Origin: Gammaproteobacteria bacterium
GTDB taxonomy: Bacteria; Pseudomonadota; Gammaproteobacteria; S012-40
Direction: 5' to 3'
Length of the DNA stretch: 5,855 nucleotides
Assembly: GCA_015491615.1 (NCBI GenBank)
Contig: WFVN01000135.1
Coordinates: 1 to 5,855 of the forward strand
Below the pieces are notes generated by a model that was not told the origin of the DNA, did not search any database, and was given only the letters and a program-made list of their open reading frames with translations. Made by a program: the position numbers and the translations under genes. Each line of letters opens with the position of its first letter. The first letter of the stretch is position 1. Below are positions 1 to 5,855 of this stretch, one piece after another.

Positions 1-1
1 G

Positions 2-931
2 CACCGCCTCGCCCTCCTCCCCCGCCCCCACTGGGGCTGGCGTCACCCCGGGGTGCGCAAGATCCTGAAACTCATGGTGCCGGCCCTGTTCGGCTCGTCG
101 GTGGCGCAGATCAACCTGTTGCTGGACACGGTCATCGCCTCGCTCCTGGCGGCCGGTTCCATCTCCTGGCTCTACTACTCCGACCGTCTGGTGGAGCTGC
201 CCCTGGGCCTGCTGGGCATCGCCCTGGCCACCGTCATCCTCCCCCACCTCTCCCGCGATCACGCCACCGCCTCGCGCGAACGATTTTCCCAGACCCTGGA
301 CTGGGCCCTGCGCTGGGTCCTCTTGATGGGTGTGCCGGCCATGCTCGGCCTGCTGCTCCTCGCCGGCCCCATCCTCGCCACCCTCTTCTACGGTCGCGCC
401 TTCGACGGGGAAGACCTAACGATGGCGCGGATGAGCCTCATGGCCTACGCCCTCGGCCTGCCGGCCTTCATGTTGGTGAAAGTCCTCGCCCCCGGTTACT
501 ACGCCCGCCAGGACACCCGCACCCCGGTGCGCATCGGCATCATCGCCATGGTCGCCAACATGGGGTTGAACCTGCTCTTCGTGGTGCCCTGGGAGCTCAC
601 CGACACCCCCGGCGCCCACACCGGCCTGGCCCTGGCCACCGCTTGCTCGGCCCTCCTCAACGCTGCCCTCCTCTACCGGGGCCTGCGCCGGGACGGGCGC
701 CTCCGGCACACGCGCGGTTGGGGAGTTTTCACCCTGCGCCTGCTGCTCGCCAACGGCGCCATGGCCGCCCTCCTCGTCACCCTCGCCCCGCCGCTCACGC
801 AATGGACCGGCTGGGGCACCCTCGAGCGGGCCCTGCACCTGCTCGGTCTGGTGGCGGCCGGGGCACTGGTCTATTTCGTCACCCTCGCCCTCGCCGGCAT
901 GCGTCCCGCTCATCTGCGCCCCCCGCGCTAG
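2..931 (+). CDS. murJ: Lipid II flippase MurJ (MviN), C-terminal part, 5' end cut by window edge
   Basis: MurJ is the inner-membrane flippase of the MOP superfamily that moves lipid II to the periplasmic face for peptidoglycan synthesis. The reading frame is open from base 2, so the GTG at 53 is only an internal Val codon; 309 residues are present out of the roughly 510 usual for the family. I count eight hydrophobic segments, fitting TM7-TM14. Recognisable landmarks, numbered from the first codon in the window, are WLYYSDRL with D61-R62 (R62 aligns with essential R270 of E. coli MurJ) and APGYYARQDTRTP at 163-175, which matches the E. coli APGFYSRQDIKTP block. The frame is intact and ends in TAG at 929-931. 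It lies 41 bp upstream of ribF, the usual proteobacterial neighbour. Family assignment is secure; only the N-terminal TM1-6 half is missing. Confidence 0.96.
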   Translation, partial: HRLALLPRPHWGWRHPGVRKILKLMVPALFGSSVAQINLLLDTVIASLLAAGSISWLYYSDRLVELPLGLLGIALATVILPHLSRDHATASRERFSQTLDWALRWVLLMGVPAMLGLLLLAGPILATLFYGRAFDGEDLTMARMSLMAYALGLPAFMLVKVLAPGYYARQDTRTPVRIGIIAMVANMGLNLLFVVPWELTDTPGAHTGLALATACSALLNAALLYRGLRRDGRLRHTRGWGVFTLRLLLANGAMAALLVTLAPPLTQWTGWGTLERALHLLGLVAAGALVYFVTLALAGMRPAHLRPPR

Positions 932-939
932 GGCGCGGG
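922..939 (+). other. GC inverted repeat spanning the murJ stop codon
   Basis: CCCGCGC (922-928) and GCGCGGG (933-939) are perfect reverse complements separated by TAGG, so the murJ stop TAG (929-931) sits in the loop of a possible 7-bp hairpin. It is not a standard intrinsic terminator: the nearest T-run (955-959) begins 15 nt after the stem. It ends one base before the extended -10 element of the ribF promoter, so as DNA it covers the place a -35 region would occupy. It could be a partial terminator, an mRNA 3' end stabiliser or a protein site; a chance palindrome in GC-rich DNA is also possible. Confidence 0.4.
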
Positions 940-940
940 C

Positions 941-949
941 TGTTATAAT
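941..949 (+). promoter_or_regulatory. Extended -10 promoter for ribF operon
   Basis: TGTTATAAT matches the sigma-70 extended -10 consensus (TGnTATAAT) at every specified base. It is a conspicuous AT-rich island in a very GC-rich window and lies in the only intergenic gap. No TTGACA-like -35 hexamer is visible 16-18 bp upstream (921-926 is CCCCGC), which extended -10 promoters tolerate. Transcription would be expected to start near 956-957, giving a leader of only about 16 nt before the ribF ATG at 973. The likely unit served is ribF-ileS-lspA-mutT/thiE. Confidence 0.7.
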
Positions 950-972
950 TGACGTTTTTGGCGCTTGGTACG

Positions 973-1938
973 ATGGAATTCATACGCGGTCTGCACAATT
1001 TGCGGCCTCGCCACCGGGATACGGTGGCCACCATCGGCAACTTCGACGGCGTGCACCGGGGCCACCGGCACGTCATCACGCGCCTGGCGGAGCGAGCCCG
1101 GGCCCTGGGCCTGCCCCTCACCGTCGTCACCTTCGAGCCGCAACCGGCCGAGTTCTTCGCCGGCGACCGCGCCCCGCCCCGCCTCACCCGCCTGCGGGAA
1201 AAGGTGGAGCTGCTCGCCTGCCTGCCGGTGGACCGGCTCCTGTGCCTGCGCTTCGATGAACGCCTCGCACGCCTGGAGGCGGGCGACTTCGTGCGCCGGG
1301 TGCTGGTGGACGGGCTGGGGGTGCGTCACCTGATGGTGGGGGACGACTTCCGCTTCGGCCATCGGCGCACGGGCGACTTCCACACCCTCACCCGCCTGGG
1401 GGCCGAGCTGGGTTTCACCACCGAGGCCGCGCCCACCCTCATCGACCATGGCGAGCGCATCAGTTCCACCCGCATCCGCGCCGCCCTCGCCAGCGGCGAG
1501 CTGGACTTGGCCACCCGCCTCCTGGGCCGCCCCTATCACATGAGCGGGCGGGTGGCACGCGGCGACCGGCGCGGTCGCGAGCTGGGCTTCCCCACCGCCA
1601 ACATCCACCTGCACCGGCGCAACAGCCCCCTGTCCGGGGTGTTCGCGGTGGAACTGCTGGGGGTGGCCGAGCGTCCCTGGCCCGGTGTCGCCAACGTCGG
1701 CGTGCGCCCCACCGTGGACGGCAAGCGCGCCCTCCTGGAAGTGCACCTGCTCGATTTCCAGGGCGACCTCTACGGTCGCCATGTGAAGACCCGTTTCCTA
1801 CACTCAATCCGACCCGAGCGGCGCTTCGAGAATCTCCAGGCCCTGCGCGAACAAATCCGCCTGGATGTACAGGCCGCCCGCCGCTATTTCAACGAACTTC
1901 AGGAAGAGGCCCGTGAGCGACTACAAATCTACCCTTAA
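973..1938 (+). CDS. ribF: Bifunctional riboflavin kinase / FAD synthetase RibF
   Basis: RibF phosphorylates riboflavin to FMN and adenylates FMN to FAD in the cytoplasm. The 321-residue product has the full two-domain plan. The N-terminal nucleotidyltransferase (FAD synthetase) half shows GNFDGVHRGH at 22-31, GDDFRFG at 123-129 and ISSTRIR at 163-169. The C-terminal flavokinase half shows GFPTAN at 205-210, NVGVRPT at 241-247 and the conserved Glu256 in LEVHLLDF. I chose the ATG at 973 because MEFIRGLHNL aligns with the E. coli start MKLIRGIHNL; the in-frame TTG at 949 would overlap the -10 element. No good Shine-Dalgarno precedes the ATG (TTGGTACG), consistent with a very short leader. The last 26 bp overlap ileS. 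Codons CTA and TCA, absent from the first ~800 bp, appear near the 3' end. Confidence 0.96.
   Translation: MEFIRGLHNLRPRHRDTVATIGNFDGVHRGHRHVITRLAERARALGLPLTVVTFEPQPAEFFAGDRAPPRLTRLREKVELLACLPVDRLLCLRFDERLARLEAGDFVRRVLVDGLGVRHLMVGDDFRFGHRRTGDFHTLTRLGAELGFTTEAAPTLIDHGERISSTRIRAALASGELDLATRLLGRPYHMSGRVARGDRRGRELGFPTANIHLHRRNSPLSGVFAVELLGVAERPWPGVANVGVRPTVDGKRALLEVHLLDFQGDLYGRHVKTRFLHSIRPERRFENLQALREQIRLDVQAARRYFNELQEEARERLQIYP
1901..1909 (+). promoter_or_regulatory. Ribosome binding site of ileS, inside ribF
   Basis: AGGAAGAGG lies just before the GTG at 1913. Its AGGA core (1901-1904) has an 8-nt spacing and the AGAGG (1905-1909) a 3-nt spacing. This is the best Shine-Dalgarno-like stretch at any gene start in the window, and it supports GTG 1913 over the in-frame upstream ATG at 1865. 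Confidence 0.6.
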
Positions 1939-4759
1939 CCTGCCCCACACCGACTTTCCCATGCGCGGCAACCTCCCTCAGCGGGAGCCCCAGCGCCTAC
2001 GCGAATGGAAGAGTCTGGACCTCTACTACCGCCTGCGCGCCGAGCGGGCCGGGCGGGACAAGTTCGTCCTCCACGACGGCCCCCCCTACGCCAACGGCGA
2101 CATCCACATCGGCCACGCGGTGAACAAGATCCTCAAGGACTTCGTGGTCAAGTCCAAGTCCCTGTCCGGTTTCGACGCCCCCTACGTCCCCGGCTGGGAC
2201 TGCCACGGCTTGCCCATAGAGCTGCAGGTGGAGAAGACCGTCGGCAAGGCCGGCGAGCAGGTGGATCCCAAGGCCTTCCGCCTGGCGGCGCGCGAATACG
2301 CCGCCACCCAGGTGGAGCGGCAGAAGGCCGACTTCGTGCGTCTGGGGGTGCTGGGCGACTGGGACCGGCCCTACCTCACCATGGACCCCCGCTTCGAGGC
2401 CGACACCGTGCGCGCCCTGGCCCGGCTGGTGGAGGCCGGCCACGTGGTCAAGGGGGAGAAGCCGGTGCACTGGTGCATCGAATGCGGCTCGGCCCTGGCG
2501 GAAGCGGAGGTGGAATACGAAGATCACCATTCCACCGCCATCGACGTGCGCTTCCCCCTCATGGACCCGCCCGCCCTCATCCACGCCCTGCACCACGTGG
2601 AGGGGGTGGAATTCGGCGACACCCCGGACGTCTCCGTGGTCATCTGGACCACCACCCCCTGGACCCTGCCCGCCAACGAGGCGGTGGCCGTGCACCCCGA
2701 GCTGGACTACAGCCTGGTGGAGATGGAGCGCGAGGGAGTACGCGAGTGGGTGCTCCTGGCCGAGGCCCAGATCAAGGACTGCATGGCCCGCTGGGACGCC
2801 GAGCGCTACCACGTCCTCGCCTACGGCCCCGGGCGCGACATCGCCGGGCTGCGGGTCCGCCACCCCTTCTTGGACAAGGACGTGCCCATCGTCACCGCCG
2901 CCCACGTCACCACCGGCGCCGGCACCGGCCTGGTGCACATCGCCCCGGCCCACGGCGAGGAGGACTTCGTCGCCGGACGTGAGCACGGCCTGCCCATGAC
3001 CAACCCGGTGGGCCCCGACGGCCGCTTCCTCCCCGACACCCCGCACCTGGCCGGACGCTCGGTCTTCGACGCGGACGACGCCGTCATCGACCTCCTCAAG
3101 GCGCACGGCAACCTGGTGCACGCCGAGCGCTACGAGCACAGCTACCCCCACTGCTGGCGCCACAAGGTACCGGTCATCTTCCGCGCCACCCCCCAGTGGT
3201 TCATCGCCATGGACGAAAACGGCCTGCGCGTCCAGGCCCTGGCCGCCATCGAACGGGTGCGCTGGACCCCCGAATGGGGGCAGAAGCGCATCGAGGGCAT
3301 GGTCGCCAACCGCCCCGACTGGTGCATCTCCCGCCAGCGCGACTGGGGCGTGCCCATCCCCTTCTTCATCCACAAGCACACCGGCGAACTGCACCCGGAC
3401 ACCCCCGCCCTCCTGGAACGGGTGGCCGAGCGTATCGAGCAGGGCGGCATCGACGCCTGGTTCGACCTGGACCCGACCGAACTCCTCGGCGACGAGGCCG
3501 GGCAGTACGATAAATCCACCGACATCCTCGACGTGTGGTTCGACTCCGGCGTCACCCACTACGCCGTCCTCGACCGGCGCGCCGAACTGGCCTTCCCCGC
3601 CGACCTCTACCTGGAAGGCTCCGACCAGCACCGCGGCTGGTTCCAGTCCTCCCTCCTCACCTCCGTGGGCATGCGTCACGGCCGCGCGCCCTACCGGGGC
3701 GTCCTCACCCACGGCTTCACCGTGGACGAGAAGGGGCGCAAGATGTCCAAGTCCCTGGGCAACGTCATCGCCCCGCAGAAGGTGGTGGACTCCCTCGGCG
3801 CCGACATCCTGCGCCTGTGGGTGGCGGCCACCGACTACCGGGGCGAGATGAGCGTCTCCGACGAGATCCTCAAGCGCACCGCCGAGGCCTACCGGCGCCT
3901 GCGCAACACCGCCCGCTTCCTCCTCGGCAACCTGGCCGGCTTCGACCCCGAAAAGGACCTGGTGCCGGTGGAACAGATGGTGGCCCTGGACCGCTGGGCG
4001 GTGCACCACGCCCGCGCCCTCCAGGACGAGCTGCGCCAGGCCTACGACGAATTCGAGTTCCACCAGGTGGTGCACAAGCTCATGAACTTCGCCAGCGTGG
4101 ACATGGGCGGCTTCTACCTGGACATCATCAAGGACCGCCAGTACACCACCCGCGCCGACGGCCACCCGCGCCGCTCCGCCCAAAGCGCCATCTACCACAT
4201 CGTCCACGCCTACGCCCGCTGGCTCGCCCCCATCCTCAGCTTCACCGCCGAGGAGATCCACCAGCACATCCCCGGCGATAAGCGCGAATCGGTATTCATG
4301 GAAGAGTGGTACGACTTCCCCGACGCCGTCCTCGCCCCGCCCTTCGACGAAGGCTTCTGGCAACGGGCGCGGGAGCTGCGCGAAGCGGTCAACAAGGAAC
4401 TGGAGGCCCTGCGCGTGGCCGCCGGCATCGGCTCCTCCCTGGACGCCGAGGTGGACCTCTACCTGGGGGCGGAGCTCTACGACCTCCTCGAACCGGTGCG
4501 CGACGAGCTGCACTTCTTCCTCATCACCTCCGAGGCGCGCATCCACCGCGACACCGAACGCGACGAGAACGCCGTCCACCACCTGCTGCCCACCACCCAC
4601 GACGACCTGTGGATCCGCCTCGGCGCCTCCGAATACGGTAAGTGCGTGCGCTGCTGGCACCACCGCCCGGACATCGGCGTCCACCCCGAGCACCCCCTGT
4701 TGTGCGGGCGTTGCGCCGAGAACGTCGTCGGGCGCGGTGAAACGCGCCACTTCGCCTGA
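1913..4759 (+). CDS. ileS: Isoleucyl-tRNA synthetase (class Ia), GTG start
   Basis: IleS charges tRNA-Ile with isoleucine using ATP and hydrolyses mischarged valine products. The 948-residue product (E. coli: 938) is complete. Landmarks in order: HIGH at 65-68; WDCHGLPIE soon after; a CxxC at 188-191; the CP1 editing domain with the Thr-rich TTTPWTLPAN at 246-255 and GTGLVHIAPAHGEEDF at 337-352, where H342 and D351 align with editing residues H333 and D342 of E. coli; WCISRQR from 470; DVWFDSG at 540-546; EGSDQHRGWF from 568; KMSKS at 610-614; and a C-terminal zinc-binding CxxC pair (C911/C914, C931/C934) as in E. coli-type IleS. GTG 1913 is chosen because (V)SDYKSTLNLP matches the E. coli N-terminus. 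The start overlaps ribF by 26 bp and the stop TGA overlaps the lspA ATG, implying coupled translation. Nothing essential is missing. Confidence 0.98.
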   Translation: MSDYKSTLNLPHTDFPMRGNLPQREPQRLREWKSLDLYYRLRAERAGRDKFVLHDGPPYANGDIHIGHAVNKILKDFVVKSKSLSGFDAPYVPGWDCHGLPIELQVEKTVGKAGEQVDPKAFRLAAREYAATQVERQKADFVRLGVLGDWDRPYLTMDPRFEADTVRALARLVEAGHVVKGEKPVHWCIECGSALAEAEVEYEDHHSTAIDVRFPLMDPPALIHALHHVEGVEFGDTPDVSVVIWTTTPWTLPANEAVAVHPELDYSLVEMEREGVREWVLLAEAQIKDCMARWDAERYHVLAYGPGRDIAGLRVRHPFLDKDVPIVTAAHVTTGAGTGLVHIAPAHGEEDFVAGREHGLPMTNPVGPDGRFLPDTPHLAGRSVFDADDAVIDLLKAHGNLVHAERYEHSYPHCWRHKVPVIFRATPQWFIAMDENGLRVQALAAIERVRWTPEWGQKRIEGMVANRPDWCISRQRDWGVPIPFFIHKHTGELHPDTPALLERVAERIEQGGIDAWFDLDPTELLGDEAGQYDKSTDILDVWFDSGVTHYAVLDRRAELAFPADLYLEGSDQHRGWFQSSLLTSVGMRHGRAPYRGVLTHGFTVDEKGRKMSKSLGNVIAPQKVVDSLGADILRLWVAATDYRGEMSVSDEILKRTAEAYRRLRNTARFLLGNLAGFDPEKDLVPVEQMVALDRWAVHHARALQDELRQAYDEFEFHQVVHKLMNFASVDMGGFYLDIIKDRQYTTRADGHPRRSAQSAIYHIVHAYARWLAPILSFTAEEIHQHIPGDKRESVFMEEWYDFPDAVLAPPFDEGFWQRARELREAVNKELEALRVAAGIGSSLDAEVDLYLGAELYDLLEPVRDELHFFLITSEARIHRDTERDENAVHHLLPTTHDDLWIRLGASEYGKCVRCWHHRPDIGVHPEHPLLCGRCAENVVGRGETRHFA
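4731..4748 (+). other. GC hairpin near the end of ileS, 10 nt before lspA ATG
   Basis: GGCGCG (4731-4736) and CGCGCC (4743-4748) form a perfect 6-bp inverted repeat with loop GTGAAA. It lies in the last codons of ileS, 10 nt before the lspA start. lspA has no convincing Shine-Dalgarno, so its initiation probably relies on ribosomes finishing ileS. Short GC stems arise often by chance in such DNA, so function is unproven. Confidence 0.3.
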
Positions 4760-5286
4760 TGAACCGCTGGATCGCCCTGGCCCTGGTCGTGGCCGGCCTA
4801 GACCAGGCCAGCAAGCTGGCCGCCAGCGCCTTTCTGGAATCGGGTGTCTCGGTGCCGGTGCTCCCCTTCCTCGACCTGCGCCTTGCCCACAACCCCGGCG
4901 CCGCCTTCTCCTTCCTCGCCGGCGCCGGGGGCTGGCAACGCTGGTTCTTCTCCGCCCTCGCCCTCGGGGTGAGCCTGCTCATCGCCCACTGGCTGCGCCG
5001 CCTGCCCCCGGACCAACCCCTGCACGGCGCCGGCCTCGCCTTCATCCTCGGGGGCGCGGTGGGCAACCTCATCGACCGCCTGCGCCTGGGGCACGTAGTG
5101 GACTTCCTCGACTTCCACTACCCCGCCCGGGACGGCTGCCTGCCCCTGTTCGCGCCGGTGCGCACCCTCGACGGCCTCGCCTGCCACTGGCCCACCTTCA
5201 ACTTGGCGGACGCCGCCATCACCCTCGGCGCCGTCCTCTACCTCATCGCCGGCTGGCGGGAAAAACCCGCCGCCGAACGCCCATGA
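4759..5286 (+). CDS. lspA: Lipoprotein signal peptidase (signal peptidase II) LspA, with long inter-catalytic loop
   Basis: LspA is the inner-membrane aspartyl protease that cleaves signal peptides from diacylglyceryl-modified prolipoproteins. The 175-residue product has four predicted TM helices (about 5-23, 59-79, 88-108, 146-166). Conserved signatures are D15 and K19 in TM1, N45-PGAAF, GGWQRWFF (57-64), GNLIDR (102-107), VVDF with catalytic D115, and FNLAD with catalytic D151. Oddity: the two catalytic Asp are 36 residues apart, against 18 in the E. coli sequence as I recall it. The extra residues lie about 122-142 and include C127 and C142, in the periplasmic region next to the active site. 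The ATG shares one base with the ileS stop (TGATG), and the stop overlaps the next start (ATGA). Identification is firm; the loop may be lineage-specific. Confidence 0.96.
   Translation: MNRWIALALVVAGLDQASKLAASAFLESGVSVPVLPFLDLRLAHNPGAAFSFLAGAGGWQRWFFSALALGVSLLIAHWLRRLPPDQPLHGAGLAFILGGAVGNLIDRLRLGHVVDFLDFHYPARDGCLPLFAPVRTLDGLACHWPTFNLADAAITLGAVLYLIAGWREKPAAERP
5255..5271 (+). other. GC hairpin near the end of lspA, 11 nt before the next ATG
   Basis: GGCGGG (5255-5260) and CCCGCC (5266-5271) pair perfectly around an AAAAA loop, extendable by one T-G wobble. It sits in the lspA C-terminal tail, 11 nt before the ATG at 5283. There is no following T-run on the + strand, so it is not a terminator. 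Its position mirrors the hairpin before lspA. Chance occurrence cannot be excluded. Confidence 0.3.
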
Positions 5287-5855
5287 CGCCCCTTCCGGTG
5301 GTGGCCGCGGTCATCGAGGACGGCGCCGGTCGCGTCCTCCTCGCACGCCGCCCCGAGCACGCCCACCAGGGCGGTCTCTGGGAATTCCCGGGCGGCAAAA
5401 TGGAAGCAGGCGAGCCCCTGGAGGCCGCCCTCGCCCGCGAACTGGAAGAAGAACTGGGCATCCGCCCAAATGACGCCCGACCGTGGGTGCAGGTGCGCCA
5501 CCGCTACGCCGACAAGGCCGTGCACCTGCATTTCTTCCGCGTCGGCGCCTTCACCGGCACGCCCCGTGGGCGGGAAGGGCAGACCATCGCCTGGCACGAT
5601 ACCGCGACCCTGGAGCCGGCCCTCTTTCCCGCCGCCAACCGGCCGGTGGTGAACCGCCTGCGCCTGCCCGACCGCTACCTCGTCACCCCCGATCCCGGCC
5701 CCGACCAGGAAACCTTCCTGACGCGACTGGAAGCAGCCCTGGCGGCCGGCGTCTCCCTCGTGCAACTGCGCGCCCCCGGACTCGCCCCGGCGGCCTATGC
5801 CGACCTGGCCGCCGCCGTCCTTCCCCGCGTCCGCGCCCACGGCGCGCGCCTGCTG
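5283..5855 (+). CDS. Nudix hydrolase (MutT-like) fused to ThiE-like domain, 3' end cut by window edge
   Basis: 191 residues are visible with no stop before the window edge. Residues 1-128 form a MutT-type Nudix domain: WEFPGGK at 33-39, a perfect Nudix box GX5EX7REUXEEXGU at 38-60 (metal-binding E53, E56, E57), and FPAAN at 115-119, where N119 corresponds to the 8-oxo-guanine-recognising Asn119 of E. coli MutT. Residues 130-191 (RYLVTPD, then LVQLRAPGL at 159-167) begin a thiamine-phosphate-synthase-like barrel. Such MutT-ThiE fusions are a known family in gamma- and betaproteobacteria, where I recall them beside argJ or secA. The usual QxRxK motif here reads QLRAP, so the pyrophosphate-contacting Lys is Pro165. 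The Nudix half probably hydrolyses oxidised nucleoside triphosphates; the ThiE half may be catalytically divergent. The start overlaps the lspA stop by 4 bp (ATGA), implying coupling. A full-length family member would be a little over 300 residues. Confidence 0.9.
   Translation, partial: MTPLPVVAAVIEDGAGRVLLARRPEHAHQGGLWEFPGGKMEAGEPLEAALARELEEELGIRPNDARPWVQVRHRYADKAVHLHFFRVGAFTGTPRGREGQTIAWHDTATLEPALFPAANRPVVNRLRLPDRYLVTPDPGPDQETFLTRLEAALAAGVSLVQLRAPGLAPAAYADLAAAVLPRVRAHGARLL

Noticed and set aside
949..972. TTG start extending RibF by 8 residues
   Set aside because: It would begin within the -10 element, before the expected transcription start; MEFIRGLHNL matches the family start.
932..972. 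FMN riboswitch upstream of ribF
   Set aside because: The gap is only 41 bp and contains the promoter; there is no room for the aptamer.
943..1782. A 279-codon antisense open frame over ribF
   Set aside because: Same codon-register artefact; it is limited upstream by the CTA/TCA codons near the ribF 3' end, and its translation is low-complexity.
1799..1804. TACACT as a possible internal -10 for ileS
   Set aside because: Only four of six bases match and no -35 hexamer lies at 16-18 bp upstream.
1865..1912. Upstream ATG extending ileS by 16 residues
   Set aside because: The added residues match nothing in IleS; the GTG at 1913 restores the conserved SDYKSTLNLP start and has a ribosome binding site.
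3535..4281. + strand overlapping open frames inside ileS (also 2005-2982)
   Set aside because: Arg/Pro/Gly-rich out-of-frame translations typical of GC-rich coding DNA; ileS itself is unambiguous there.
1997..4750. A 917-codon open frame on the - strand antisense to ileS
   Set aside because: It is in exact codon register with ileS, so it stays open simply because ileS avoids TTA, CTA and TCA. The translation is low-complexity (rich in V, G, A, H, Q) and resembles no family.
5380..5389. GGGAATTCCC perfect 10-bp palindrome
   Set aside because: It is fully explained by the codons for the conserved WEFPG of the Nudix domain, with no other support for a binding site.

Overview
The window is an ordinary-looking but informative piece of bacterial core chromosome. 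It is very GC-rich by eye, with third codon positions dominated by C. All genes lie on the + strand and are packed almost without gaps: murJ (3' part) - ribF - ileS - lspA - a Nudix (MutT-like) / ThiE-like fusion gene (5' part). The order murJ-ribF-ileS-lspA and the protein sequences (RibF starting MEFIRGLHNL, IleS starting (V)SDYKSTLNLP, the proteobacterial-type LspA, the MutT-ThiE fusion) point to a high-GC Pseudomonadota. A gammaproteobacterium, for instance of the purple-sulfur/Ectothiorhodospira-like kind, is the best guess; a betaproteobacterium is not excluded. This is inferred from recalled families, not from a search.

Layout. 1-931: C-terminal 309 codons of the lipid II flippase MurJ, truncated by the window edge. 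932-972: the only intergenic gap, 41 bp. It carries a perfect extended -10 element and lies just after a GC hairpin that holds the murJ stop codon in its loop. 973-1938: ribF (FMN/FAD synthesis). 1913-4759: ileS, starting on GTG inside the end of ribF (26-bp overlap). 4759-5286: lspA, start codon sharing one base with the ileS stop. 5283-5855: Nudix/ThiE-like fusion, start codon overlapping the lspA stop (ATGA), running off the window.

Working together. From the promoter at about 941-949, ribF-ileS-lspA-mutT/thiE looks like one transcription unit with translational coupling at every junction. The products are housekeeping: flavin cofactors, charged tRNA-Ile, maturation of lipoproteins, and probably nucleotide-pool or thiamine-linked clean-up. 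MurJ upstream serves peptidoglycan synthesis.

I see no mobile element, CRISPR array, RNA gene or clear novel system. The points worth a second look are local: an 18-residue, two-cysteine insertion between the two catalytic aspartates of LspA; a ThiE-like domain that has lost the usual pyrophosphate-binding lysine; that fusion sitting directly behind lspA; the extended -10 promoter and adjoining hairpin; and two similar GC hairpins 10-11 nt before the start codons of the last two genes.
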